Below are positions 25,128 to 36,364 of a stretch of DNA of 64,000 bases, one piece after another. A program made the position numbers and the translations under genes. A model generated the notes under the pieces. It was not told the origin of the DNA, did no database searches, and saw nothing but the letters and a program-made list of their open reading frames with translations. Source of the stretch: Paramecium tetraurelia (Eukaryota > Ciliophora > Oligohymenophorea > Peniculida > Parameciidae); the NCBI RefSeq assembly GCF_000165425.1, contig NW_001799533.1, positions 296,463 to 360,462 of the forward strand. The letters run 5' to 3'. Numbering within the stretch: the first letter of the stretch is position 1; every line of letters starts with the position of its first letter.

Positions 25128-26591
25128 ATGCAATATATTTAATACCATCCTTAAATTATTGAGGAGCTAAAAATGAATGAAACAAAAAGTTTGTTTTCAC
25201 CAATTGAGGTTTCATTAATCAAATCATTTGAAGATAAGGATTTATTCAAAGAATTAATCTTACTTTACAATCATAAAAAAAAAAAATTGGTTTAATAACA
25301 AGTTCATTTTGGGTTAAATTCCTTATTCGTTGAAAATAAATATATCCTGCTATGCAAGTGTTATTACGAAATGAGATATACAAAATTAAAGTAAAACGAA
25401 GGTTTTTACATAATTATCCTTCACAATTCAAAAGGTAAGGAATTTTTAATTATCAGTAATTCAAATTAGTTTTCTAAGATTTAGGCTGTGATAAAAAGGT
25501 TTTGTGTAAGTAAAAGTTTTTTCAGTAAATATCAGTTGTTTGAATAAAAAAATTGTATACCTTTTGCTTAAAATTGTAAAGTAAAAAATATTTATTAATT
25601 AGAATCAAGATTTATTTTGTGTCCTGTAAATAGACAAGAAATAAATTATCACTGAATCAGATTAGGAATAATTCTATAATACTATAATTATAATGAATTA
25701 TATCAGTGAATAAACGAGGATTGTTAAGATTTATGAGGAAAATTCGATGTATTTTTTATTTATGAAATACATGAAAATGTAATCATTGGAATCTTTGATA
25801 CTTAATGATTTTGAATTTAGAGAGGCTCCTCTCGTTTGCATAATCTATCTTATTCTTTAAACAATACAAAAATATAAAAATCTTGGAATTTACCATGGGA
25901 ATATTAGTTTAAAAACGATATTTATCAATATGTCAGGCGCCTTTTTATAAATCATTATATTGTTTCCAAAATACTAGGCCAACAATAATAAAGGCATCTC
26001 TTTAGACTTGTTAAATTTAGGTTAATTGCTTTATTAAATAACATTTTATGAAAAAAAGGATAAAATTAAATAATTTGTAGACTAAAAACTAATAACATAA
26101 TAAAAACAATTATTATAAAATTTGAATACTGAAAATAAGCAATTTTTATTTTTATATCGAATTAGTTAGTTAGATTTACTGAATCAATTGTTAACACAAA
26201 GCATTACTATTGAAAATGCTTTAAAACATCAATGGTTCATAACTGTCAAGCAGAATCTGAAAGCTGAGTTTTTGAAGGAAACAAAAGAGCGATTGGATTT
26301 ACATACAATTGTTGAATCAACCAATGAAATGAGTATGACTATTTCTATAGATAAAAGAGTTTAATCCAAGGAATTTGCTGAGTATGGTATATCAAATTAA
26401 TTATAGGAAATTCAGAAATTGAAGATGAATTTCCTGTGAAATGTTCAATTTTAAATCCTTTCTAAATGAATCCCTCAAAACAAAAGCATGATAATTCTGT
26501 TCCAAAATCAAAAAGTTGTTCGAATTTTGATTTACGTTTTGACAATAAAGAAAAGTACTTTGGAAATGAATAATCTCTTTTTATCTAATGA
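25128..26591 (+). CDS. Degenerate protein kinase (probable pseudokinase)
   Basis: Introns at 25581-25602 and 26387-26406 join 474 codons. The N-terminal ~150 residues resemble the Tyr/Phe/Ile-rich leader domains found before kinase domains in Paramecium. The kinase-like fold covers roughly residues 155-390. The catalytic loop reads YHGNISLKTIF where active kinases have HRDxKxxN, so the catalytic Asp and Arg are missing, and no DFG is recognisable. The end-of-domain pattern LKHQWF is kept. A glycine loop is not obvious. A scaffold or allosteric role is an inference; the intact frame and intron structure argue against simple decay. C-terminal ~70 residues are polar. Confidence 0.7.
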
Positions 26592-26978
26592 GACATACAC
26601 TTTTCGCTTGAAATTATAATTAAAAATCAATAATTCGTAAAATTAATTAAAAATTTGTCCATATTTCATAAAGTTTCTTGTTATTTAATAAATAAAATGT
26701 TTTCAGATTTATTTTATTTTCTCCTTGTAATTTAATAGATCGTTTATAAAATATATATAAATTTATAAAATTCTTTCTAATTGTATTAAATAAGCACACT
26801 TAATTATTCAATCTTGATTAAAAAAGAGAGCTATTATTTTAGGTTGTAAACTCTGATAAGTTGCACACAGAATAATTATATATAGTTGTAAAGGAGAGTG
26901 TCTAATAGTTGTAAGCCTTTTCAGATATCAAGTATATAGTTAGTCATTAATCAGAATATAATATAATTTTTAATTTAA
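26592..26978. other. Intergenic AT-rich stretch
   Basis: Nearly 390 bp between two convergent genes. It contains AT-rich sequence and no frame, RNA gene or repeat that I can support. Confidence 0.4.
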
Positions 26979-27452
26979 TCATCTTTTTCTACATTTTTTG
27001 CATTTCCAATCCATCTAATCGATTTCTTCTTGTGTTTTATTGAGGGGTATTCCTGCACAACTTTAATGATACCAACATTTTTTTTCACTGCATTCTATCC
27101 ATTTTGTATCTGTGCCAGGACAGTTTGGATTTTCACATTTTTAATTAGTTTATTCTTCTCTATCAGATGTTTTTTCATCATTGCTCATAAACATACATTC
27201 ATAATCGCTTCGCACTCTCTTTTCTGGGTTGTAAGCAATTAAATATGCTTTCTCAGTTTCAGACAAATATTTATCATCTTATTAGTCTATATTAGCTTTT
27301 CCAAATTTGATTTCATTTAAAAATTCTTCTTTTTTGAATTGAGAAATTGTTTAAGAATTTAACTTCTATTTCATTTATTCCAAAGTAGCTCCAGGTATCC
27401 AATATTACAGAGTTTTTTTGATATTTAATTATTCCTGTAATTAGAGATCCAT
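26979..27452 (-). CDS. Small single PHD-finger protein
   Basis: An intronless frame from ATG 27452 to TGA 26981-26979, 157 residues. The C-terminal 60 residues form a PHD finger with the Cys4-His-Cys3 spacing: CENPNCPG, KWIECSEKKCWYHQSCAG, WKCKKC, ending CRKR. The conserved Trp before the last cysteine pair is present. PHD fingers of this kind read the histone H3 N-terminus. The N-terminal 95 residues are helical and charged with no second domain. It is probably an accessory chromatin subunit. Its start codon lies 40 bp from that of the divergent gene at 27493. Confidence 0.82.
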
Positions 27453-27492
27453 ATTAAAAATTATTGTATAATAATTATTATTTAAATTAATA
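27453..27492. promoter_or_regulatory. 40-bp divergent intergenic interval
   Basis: Forty almost pure A/T bases separate the start codons of the PHD gene (minus) and the gene at 27493 (plus). Shared promoter function is inferred from position only. Confidence 0.4.
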
Positions 27493-28249
27493 ATGAATAG
27501 CATAGCAAAAACAGAAGAAGATTCTCCAAAGAAACCTATCTGGGAATCTTTGATAGAGAGAGTATTCTAATTTATAAATCTAGGGATCATGCAAGAAGGA
27601 AGAAATCCAAAGAAAAATAGAGGAGAAGAAGGCCAAGGATAAAGAATTAGACCCTTAATGTACTTTTAAGCCTTTCCTAATCAATCAAGCTTGTTAATTA
27701 TAAATATCATATTTTAGAACTTTAAATTAATAAGCCTTTTCATGAGAGGCAATAAAAATGGTTAGAAGACAGGAAACTAAAGATTAATGAAAAAAGAGAG
27801 GGTGTTAAAGATAAGAGTCTAGAAAAGTGCTCGTTTCAACCCCAATTAGGACCATAACCTTAAATACCTGAAGTAGACATTAGAAACACCAAGGGAATGG
27901 ATTCCTTCATCTAGAGACAGGAAAAAGCAAGAAAATTAAGATAAGAAAAAGATTTGTTATTAAATAATCCATATTCTCACTTAAGTTCAGAAAAGAAAGC
28001 TGTTTTGACAGTATTTATTTTATTAATATCAACTAGAACCAATCATATTATAGTAGCAATCACCCTATTTCAAAAGAATATGAATCTATAAGAAAAGCAG
28101 AAAGAATAGAATTTTCAAAAGCTTTAGAGACGTCACAAGAAATTGAAACTTAATCATAAACTTAATAATAACAAAAAATGTAGTTGGGAATGGCTATGAA
28201 AATGCTACACAACCAATTATATAATATTCAATTTAACAGTGAATTTTGA
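27493..28249 (+). CDS. Lys/Gln-rich coiled-coil protein with paired C-x-F motifs
   Basis: Introns at 27562-27583, 27693-27717 and 28011-28036 give 227 residues ending at TGA 28247. Two related motifs, CTFKPFLI and CSFQPQLG, lie before and inside a charged helical region (KWLEDRKLKINEKR, FIQRQEKARKLRQEKD). Repeats of a C/F-x-P kind in helical proteins are common among ciliary and basal-body proteins of ciliates, but that link is only suggestive. The C-terminus has a Gln run made of TAA codons. No catalytic motif is present. Confidence 0.65.
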
Positions 28250-28313
28250 TATGTTTATACTTAGATTATTAGAAAATAATAATAATAATTATTATATTTA
28301 CTGTGATGATATT

Positions 28314-29100
28314 TCAATATGTCTTTTTGATTCTCTCTGCATTTTTCGGAGAATCATAGATTGTAGGCGGTCTACGCATTTCATGTTAGAAGTGATTGTA
28401 TTCAAAGGTTCTATTTGATCTTCTAGTGTAAGCTAATTCCATTAAGAAATCGAACATATCGTCCTATAATAGTGAATGTTTAGTACTGTGCATGCATATG
28501 CAGCTTCATAATACATGGCATAGCAAGGATATACTTTGGCTCTTTTCAAGTAATCTGCTTCTGTCTTATCCATTTTAAAGTGTTCAGCCTAGTCACAATC
28601 AAACCATTTCTAAAATCTTAGAGCACACAATGTAAAATAATCTTATTATGATTAATAAGTAGGATAGGGAACATACACTTTCTACTTGGGAGGTAATCCA
28701 ACTTAAAAGCAATTTGTTCTACCAGTAGGTGTTGTGCCTCTGAATGGAAATAGACAATCTTCCAATGCCCCTATAAACTTTGAGATGAATGTTTTACATC
28801 CTTCGAATAATATTGTATAGACATCATCAGGCTCCATTAATGAATATTTGTTAGCTGTAGTATCAAAATAGAAGCACTATTTATGAAATTGAGAGTACTT
28901 TTGTATACAATCTGAACCAATCTTTCAATTATTCCTTTTCCCAAACAGCATCAGTTCTCAATATAAAATCCTTTTCGTAATCTTTCCAGTTGATTCCTGT
29001 AAGAATACCATAGCAAACTACCTTTGTGAGAGAAATCATAATTTGGAGGCATTTTGTGGAAGTCTTTGGGCAGTGACTCTAATAAAGATTGTGTAGCCAT
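28314..29100 (-). CDS. Conserved-looking protein of unknown function, 238 aa
   Basis: Start ATG 29100 (good context, AAAATGGC), stop TGA 28316-28314, introns at 28997-29021, 28877-28898 and 28464-28486. The sequence is compact, with many Tyr, Phe, Cys and Trp, few low-complexity runs and balanced composition, unlike the Lys/Gln-rich unknowns nearby. Distinct motifs are TPTGRTNCFQVGLPP, VYVPYPTYQ and YAMYYEAAYACT. No membrane segment is obvious. The even composition suggests a folded, conserved protein. A divergent organelle subunit is one possibility, but I do not recognise the family. Confidence 0.65.
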
Positions 29101-29291
29101 TTTATGTCGATATTTTAATTATTTATATAAAAATGTATTGTAATAGATTTAAATTATATTTCTATAAATAGACTCTTTGAGTCCTTAGTAGAACTAGTGA
29201 TTGAAATCTTATATGCATTCCTATTCTAAACGAAAATTAAAGATATTGCAATATTAAATAAATTGTAAAATTATAATTAATAAATATTTAC

Positions 29292-30580
29292 ATGGATCCT
29301 GAAGATGATTAAGACATAATTGATTCTATTGTTAATGGTATAATGGTTAGTAATTGTTAAAGCTCTGGAAAGTGACGAAGAAAGGTCGTTTTCTCCTTCC
29401 CAAACAAGATCAGATTCAAATAGAACTTATTCTCCATAAATCAAGAGATTGACATAACCCTAGTATTCAATAAATAATAAATAGATATTCGATTAAAAAA
29501 ATTTAGAGTCCTATTATTGGCTTTAAATTAGATTGTTGGACAATTTAACCATTCAGTCTTGATGATGACTCATATTTGGATGGAGATTTAGTATATAATA
29601 ATTGTAATATAGATCCTCAAATGTAAGGATTAAACCAATAGCAGAAAAATATAAGGTTTGTTTGAAAAAGGAAGTGATGAACAAAGAGAATTTATATTTT
29701 AAAAATTATTACCCGGGATTGTAACACTTGCAAATGATATCTTCGGAAACTATGTTGTTTAAAGAATCTTGGAGTAAGGTAATCAACAATAGAGGGAGTT
29801 GATTTTTGAACACCTCTCACAGTAAATACTGGTTTTAAGTTACAATACATATGGATGCAGAGTGGCTCAGAAATTGTTGGAGATATCATACAACACTCAG
29901 AAGTTTGACTAGATTTTCAAATTAATATCAATGCAAGTCAGGAATTTGGTTATTGATACTAATGGTAATCATGTGATTTAGAAAATTGCTGAATTGGTTA
30001 AATCCCAAAGGAGTGACTGGCTTATTGATGGTGTTTTGGGGTAGATTCAGAAATTATCTAATGACTCTCATGGATGCAGATTAATCTAACAGATATTGGA
30101 AGTATCTTCTGCATCATAAGTAATCATATAGATTAACAAAGTTGAATGACATTTATATGGAATTATTATCCATTTAGGAGGAATTATGCTTATCATAATA
30201 TGGGAATTATATCATTTAGATATTGTTATAGAGGGGGCCGACTGATCTGATTTATAAAATTTAAAATGCAATTATTAAGAATTTGGAGAAGTTGAGTTGT
30301 GATAAGTTTGGAAGGTATTCAATCATAGTTAAATAGTAATGTGGTTGATAAAAGTGTAAATATTTCAGTTTATATGAGAAAATAAATCTTGAAGGTATTC
30401 ATGCATAACATGAATATCTTTTATAGATTATCTAATAATTGTTATGGTAATTATGTAATATAGAATTTCTGTAAATAACTTGAATATAATTAATTAATAA
30501 AATTATCATATGATTCAAGTTAATTTAATACTCAATTTGGTTAACATGTCTATTAAGCCTTATAAAAATTGAAAAATTGA
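29292..30580 (+). CDS. Pumilio/PUF-family RNA-binding protein
   Basis: Five introns (29338-29362, 29535-29556, 29623-29641, 30102-30120, 30315-30336) leave exactly 394 codons. The first ~115 residues are acidic and Ser/Gln-rich. The rest is a run of PUF repeats with recognisable core triplets: FGNYVVQRILE, YGCRVAQKLLE, NGNHVIQKIAE, HGCRLIQQILE, YGNYIIQILLQ, FGSNVVDKSV, YGNYVIQNF and FGQHVYQAL. That is eight repeats, the usual number. PUF proteins bind short motifs in mRNA 3' untranslated regions and repress or localise transcripts. The repeat side chains (for example NYxxQ and SNxxD) are of the base-contacting type. Role inferred from family. Confidence 0.88.
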
Positions 30581-30713
30581 ATTGATTATTAAGATAATAT
30601 TTAAAATTCAAAATGAAGATTAATATAAATTTTGGATTTTAAATATTATTTTGTATATATTGTAAATATAAAATCTTGATATAAATAATATTTATATTAT
30701 CTAAATTTTTACG

Positions 30714-31512
30714 ATGGGCCGAGATATTGAGAAGGTGAAGGAATAGCATGTATATCATTTGATCTTGACTGTAGGCTTCTTCAAGCAAGACGAACAAGAA
30801 GGAGAAAAAGGAGAAGAAGGAAAAACATAAAAAAAAGGAGAAGAAATAGAAAAAAGAGGGCAAAAAACAAAAATAATAAAAGAAAAATTAATGGGGAAGG
30901 TATGGCACAATAAGGTTATATAATATCATTATTAAAGCATTACAGACATGTATTTAAAACGTGAGGAGTTTTTGATGTGGCTCTCCGAAGTGAAGATGCT
31001 TAATATAGAAGCGATCACTCCTTAAGAAGAAAAAAAGTTTTTTGAAGAATATGTTGAATGTTATAACACTGCAACATTTCCATCAAAAAAGTTTTACAAT
31101 TTCAAAGTGTGGTTTGAGAAGGAACAACTCAAGGGTCATTTGCAACAAGCAGAAATTGAAATGCTCACTTTCGATGATGAAAAGGAAAAACAGTATTCTT
31201 ATTATTTTTTAAATTTTTAATAGAAAGGAACAACAAGAGTAGAAGGAATTGATTAAAAAGCAAAAATTATAAAGAGAATATTAACATCTTCACGAATTTT
31301 AGAATATTGTAATAAATTGGTTATTTATTAAGGCACAAGACATGCAAAAATAGAAACAACTTTAAGAACTCTTGAGACATCATTTTCAGATGGGTAATCA
31401 TGAGGCTGCTATCAAAATTCAAAAGTAACTCAATCCTATTCATACTATTGACATGAATCAAATCTAATAATAACCTCCAATTGACTATGACTATGATTAT
31501 GAAAATTTCTGA
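30714..31512 (+). CDS. SCI1/NKAPD1-like Lys-rich protein
   Basis: Introns at 30750-30774, 30915-30937, 31193-31223 and 31309-31332 give 231 residues. A strongly basic Lys/Glu tract (residues ~13-50) precedes a conserved-looking block WGRYGTISITDMYLKREEFL followed by MWLSEVKMLNIEAI, EEKKFFEEYVECYNTAT and KKFYNFKVWF. This block resembles, from memory, the shared region of plant SCI1 and animal NKAPD1 nuclear proteins (GKYGIIRE..., KRPEF.xWL.EVK, EDYNTATLP). The C-terminal half is a Gln-rich coiled coil ending in Asp/Tyr repeats. Nuclear localisation is likely from the basic tract. Family assignment rests on recall of the motif, hence moderate confidence. Confidence 0.6.
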
Positions 31513-31625
31513 TCCTATAACATGAATATTAACAACAAAATATTCAATTTATAAAATATATGTTAAAGAGTATAATAAAATTAAAATGTTTAGCTGTTAA
31601 TTTATATAAATAATTTGAATATCAA

Positions 31626-33489
31626 ATGGCAAAAATAATAGATAATTACATATTAATAGAAGGAATAGGACAAGGAACATTTGGCGAAATACACAAAGGC
31701 AGAAATTTGATATCTAAAGAAGCTGTGGCTGTGAAAACAATTAAGTTGGACAGATTTTTAAATGATTCAATATTGAAGGATATGATAATTAACGAAATCT
31801 AAGCATTGAAAAAATTAGAGGATTAACATATCGTACGAATGATCAAAATGCTAAAATCAGCGAACAACATTTATTTAGTTTATGAACACTTAAATGGGGG
31901 ATCGTTAGCAAATTATTTATACGAAAAAGGTCGTCTAACAGAATAAGAGGGAAGATAAATTATGTCCAATGTATTTAAGTAATCTTTTATCCTTAATATC
32001 TAGAGGATTCAAGACCTTAAATCATGAAAAAATCATTCATAGAAATATCAATCCAAACAACCTATTTTTTAATGATGGGGTAATCAAAATTAAAAATTTC
32101 TTTTGTTGCAAGTCCCCTGCAAGTTAGAAATTATTCGATCCTGGTATTTCAAATATCTTATATCTAGAAAACTTCATATACTCTGCCCCTGAAATCCTAT
32201 TAAAGACACAATAACCATAATATGAAGACAAATGCGATATATTCTCTTTGGGATTGGTGTTTTATAAGATGTTTTTTGGATAATTGCCTTTCCCAGAAAA
32301 TCTAACTTAGGATCAACTAATCGATTTGTATAAAAATTAATAATTCAATCCAATTGTTGAAGATTTATCTGAGAACACTGCCTATCTTTTAAATGGAATG
32401 CTATAAATTGATTAAGCAAGAAGAATAGAATGGCAAACATTGTTTCATGAAGATCAAGTACCTACTATGTCAGGCTTAGTAAATTCCACAAATACAAATT
32501 TCGCTTCTAATTATTAAATTAATTCTCAGGTATAACAATTTGAGACTGGAGGATAAAACTTTTATATTTCTCAGCAATCTTTATAAAATCATATTACAAC
32601 CAGTCCAAATGAATTAGTTAAAAGAAAAACTAATGTTTCTGATAAGGAAAATATCAAAGCTAACAAAGAAAATGATTCTGCATAAATCTTTGCTAAAACA
32701 ACAGAAAAAGAACAAAGTATATCGTAATAATAATCCCAACAATAAGTCTTATAAATTTAATAGACTAATAATAACAATAGTTCATAGCCTAGTGTTGTTA
32801 AATAAATTCAACATTAACTAAGCGAATTAAGACACAAGTTCAACATTATTATTTAAGGAACTTGTAAGATTGAATAATTAGAAAATTGGTCAGCTAAGAT
32901 AAAAACTGAAATTTGCATGATATTCTTATTAAAAAAAGCAATTAAATGCATTAATGAAATGTTAGACATATGCTAGAATACTGATAGATAATGGGGAATT
33001 TCTAAAAATAGATCAGAAATAATCAAGATTTTATAAAAAGATTATGATGATTTGATTTCAAATTACAAACATGTTAAATAAATGGTATGATCTTAATGTA
33101 TCAACTTTATAGAACACCTGTCCTCATGAAGAATTGAATACTCACGAAATGATAGATGAACAATATGTGGACAATGTATTAATTATGATAGCAAAATAAA
33201 TTGCTATGGATTTGGGATAAATTCGATCTAGCATGAGAAGTAATTCTTAAATTAAAAGCAGTGTAATTGTTATATTTTATGCAATTAGTCATTTAATTAT
33301 GAATAAACTAGTTAGAGAAATGGTAGCTTTATTGAATCAAAATAAAGTACTTCAAACTAATACATATTTGCAATCTTTTTAATAGATTTAGTTAAAGGAA
33401 TGAATTTTGAAGACTAAAAACCATATTTTAAAAAGTTGGAAGAATCAAAATTACCTGAGTTATTAGACTTCAAACTCAAATCTATTTGA
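31626..33489 (+). CDS. Pseudokinase with helical C-terminal region
   Basis: Introns 31979-32003, 33085-33112 and 33263-33288 give 594 residues. The first ~270 form a kinase fold: IGQGTFGEIHKG Gly loop, VAVKTIKL with the ATP-binding lysine, a helix C region, APEILLKT, DIFSLGLVFYKM and the end of the domain near residue 265. The catalytic loop is IIHRNINPNNL (Asn for the catalytic Asp) and the DFG position reads IKNFF, so magnesium binding is lost. ATP binding could remain. The remaining ~320 residues are Ser/Gln/Asn-rich, then a helical stretch. The overall order, kinase domain plus long helical tail, resembles ULK-type kinases. It should not phosphorylate by the normal mechanism. Confidence 0.75.
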
Positions 33490-33527
33490 TTGTATTTTAT
33501 AATAAACATAATAATAAAATTAATTTA

Positions 33528-35368
33528 ATGATCTAAAAAACTGAGTACTCAACTGATGATGCCAAAGAAAGGGAATATAGAATTTAAAGTAAGGCTGGTT
33601 TATATTAATCAAGGAATGGAAAAATAATTGATTGAAAATTAATTTATCAAGCAAACATATCCCAAAAAATATGATTATACTCATTCAAAAAATAATTATT
33701 CAGTCCCGATAAATCAATTGGATTATAAGTCATTTTATCAGTCCTACCTGCCTTTAGAATAATAATAATAGATGCGTTCTCAGAATTTATAATTTTCTTC
33801 AAATAAAACCTCCTCATTCAAGTTAAGTTATGATAACAATGATAAGGATACAACTCCTAATAAAAAGCAATAATAATTATAATATAGAGACATTTTATAA
33901 AAATAAGTTGAAGAAAAGCAAAATTTATTAAAATAACAAAAGACAAAGCATGAATGCACTGATATCTTTACTAATAATTAATACAGCACTCCAAATAATA
34001 AAAAAAGCAGTTTAAGTAAGGCTGAATATTAGAATTATTTATAATTGTAAATTTAAGAAAAATAAAGTAGTAATAAAATATTTATTACACCTATTAAAAA
34101 TTAGTAAAAAGTAGAGGAATAGAATAAGGAAAAGGATAAGGATAAAGATAAAAATGCCAAAGAATCAACGGAATTTTAGATAATTCAAAAACAATTAAAA
34201 TAATATTAGGAAGAAAAATAATAAAAAGATCGAAAGCTTTTACTGCAGTAGAAATTTGAAGAGTCGACCTCAATTTATGAGAAAAATAAGGATAAATCAT
34301 TTTCTCCTGAGTATCATAATAAAAAGAAAAATTTAGTACAAGAAGATGAAGATGAAAAAGCTAGAACTCAATAACAGAAAAGTGTTGTTTCAAAAATTCT
34401 TACAGAATAAATTTAGGAGAAATAAAAAAAAAGAGATGAAGAGAAGAAGCAATAAGAGACAGAAGATAAATTGGCCGAAGAGAGGTGGAAAAATGAGGTT
34501 TAAACGATGAAGGAGGAGAAAAAAAGGGAAGAAGAATTGAAAAAGGAATAACAAGGAAGTAATTGAATTATGCTTAATGAATTATTTAGAAATTTAATAG
34601 GAAAATATACGAATGCATTAAATGAAGCTTAAGCAACAATAAGGGAGAAATAGAAGCAAATCAAATACATTATAATAATCAAAGATTGAGGAAGAATTTA
34701 AAGAAGAGTTGGAAATGATATAATAAGAAATAGAAGAAGAGTAATAATCAATTGAACAAATTGAATAATAGGAAGAAATATAGTTTTAGTAATAATAATA
34801 ATAACAATAAGAATAATTAAATATTAAACCTAATCAAGTTTTAAGTTACGTTGATTAATACAATCTAGAATTAGATAAGATTAAGCAATAAATGATCTCA
34901 TAATAATAATAATTGGAAAGACAAATTCATGCTGCTTTTAATTTGGCTTAAATAGGTTTATTAGAGGGAAAGAATAAAATTGAAAAAGAATTAATTTTGG
35001 AAAAAAATAAAAATAATAAACATTTTAATGAAGATTATGCCATGGCTTTACTAAATAAAAATCAAAGTAAGTATGAATATGAATTACCCTTTCTGTTTAA
35101 TTAAAAAATCTAGCAAGATTAAATATACAGAGATAATCTATTAGATAAGGTTCAATTAAACACCCAGTCTAAATTGATTCCTTTATCCACTTAGCATAAC
35201 AAGAATATGTCAACTCATTTGGCAACTCCATAGTAACGACAGATCTAAGCTCGATCGAAATCAATATCTCAACACTCAAAACAAAATTATCATTAATAAT
35301 TAATAGACTTTAAAAAAAGTAAATAAAATGATGCTTTGAGCTAATTACTTTAAGAATATCATGAATGA
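33528..35368 (+). CDS. Long Gln/Lys/Glu-rich coiled-coil protein
   Basis: Two introns (33589-33613, 34559-34589) leave 595 codons. About residues 100-450 are highly charged helix with heptads, including repeated EKDKDKDK-type runs and a Gln run of TAA codons around 34790. A short pattern RDILQKQVEEKQNLLKQQK is reminiscent of motifs in ciliary/centrosomal coiled-coil proteins such as CCDC66 or CSPP1, but the match is weak. The C-terminus is Ser/Gln/His-rich. No globular domain is visible. Basal-body or cytoskeletal location is a guess based on type only. Confidence 0.62.
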
Positions 35369-35457
35369 ATTCATAAATATCAACTAATATTAGCAATAAA
35401 TTCTATGTAATCGTGTATTTTAATAAACTGATAACTCATACAAGTGATATGATTCAA

Positions 35458-36267
35458 TCAAGACATGCAACATTAACTATCTTGTTCGCCTCCTTTTTTA
35501 TTTTATGTTTATTATTGTGGTGAATTCTATTACAGCTTCATCCCTACTTTACTTTTTTGATTTCTAAAAATTATGAGACCAAATTCTTTACTAGTTTGGT
35601 TTCCCAACTCTTTGTATGATTTGCCTAGTAATTAAACTAAAGCAATTTTCAATGTTGATGTTAGTTTTAGCTGAAGTCTCGATATAAGAAATGCTGTATG
35701 ATTTAGCTTGAATGATAAAATTGTATACCCAAAGCTTCTGCTTCATCTGTTGAGACTCTTCTTTAAGAACTATCTATTTTATTTCCAACTAATATTTTAT
35801 TCACTGATTCCGCTGCAAATTTATCAATCTCTTGCATCCATTATCTAATTTAGTTGAATGATTCTCTATCTGTAACATCGAAGACTATAATGATTCCTTA
35901 AGCTCCTCTGAAATTTGATTGTATAAGTAAAATACCTATAATAACTGCTTGTAATAGTTCTAAATCTATCCTAACCTGCGGTGTCCCACTAAAATATTAG
36001 AATTATGGATGTTTACTATTTACAATTTGACAGTAGATTTATCAATTTAAAACACTTTAATTTTCTAATGAGATTTAAGCATAAATATTTACAAAATCAA
36101 CTCCAATAGTATTATAAAAATGATTGGTAAATTAGTTTTCCTATATTTTTTAATTTTTAATTTGTTACGCTAAATCTCATTAACATGCATGATTTACCAA
36201 CTCCACTATTCCCAATTAATAAGACCTTAAATAAGTAATCGCTAATTATGTATTGAAGCATTACCAT
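35458..36267 (-). CDS. Rab-family small GTPase
   Basis: Six introns of 22-28 nt leave 216 codons between ATG 36267 (or 36261) and TGA 35460-35458. G-box motifs are all present: GNSGVGKSC (G1), YNTIGVDF (G2/switch I), WDTAGQDRF (G3), GNKID (G4) and ETSAKT (G5). The RabF-type motifs IGVDF and YYRGAQGIIIVFDVT place it in the Rab1/8/10/13 region of the family. The C-terminus ends DSQCCMS, giving a double-cysteine prenylation site. The catalytic Gln after DTAG is a TAG codon. It should cycle on membranes in secretory or endosomal traffic; the exact Rab subtype is not assigned. Confidence 0.9.
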
Positions 36268-36364
36268 TCTGAACTTTGTTATACATAATAATCTGACATA
36301 GTTTATCAGAATATAAAAATTAGAATTTAAGATAATTAATTATATATATATAGTATAATATGAA

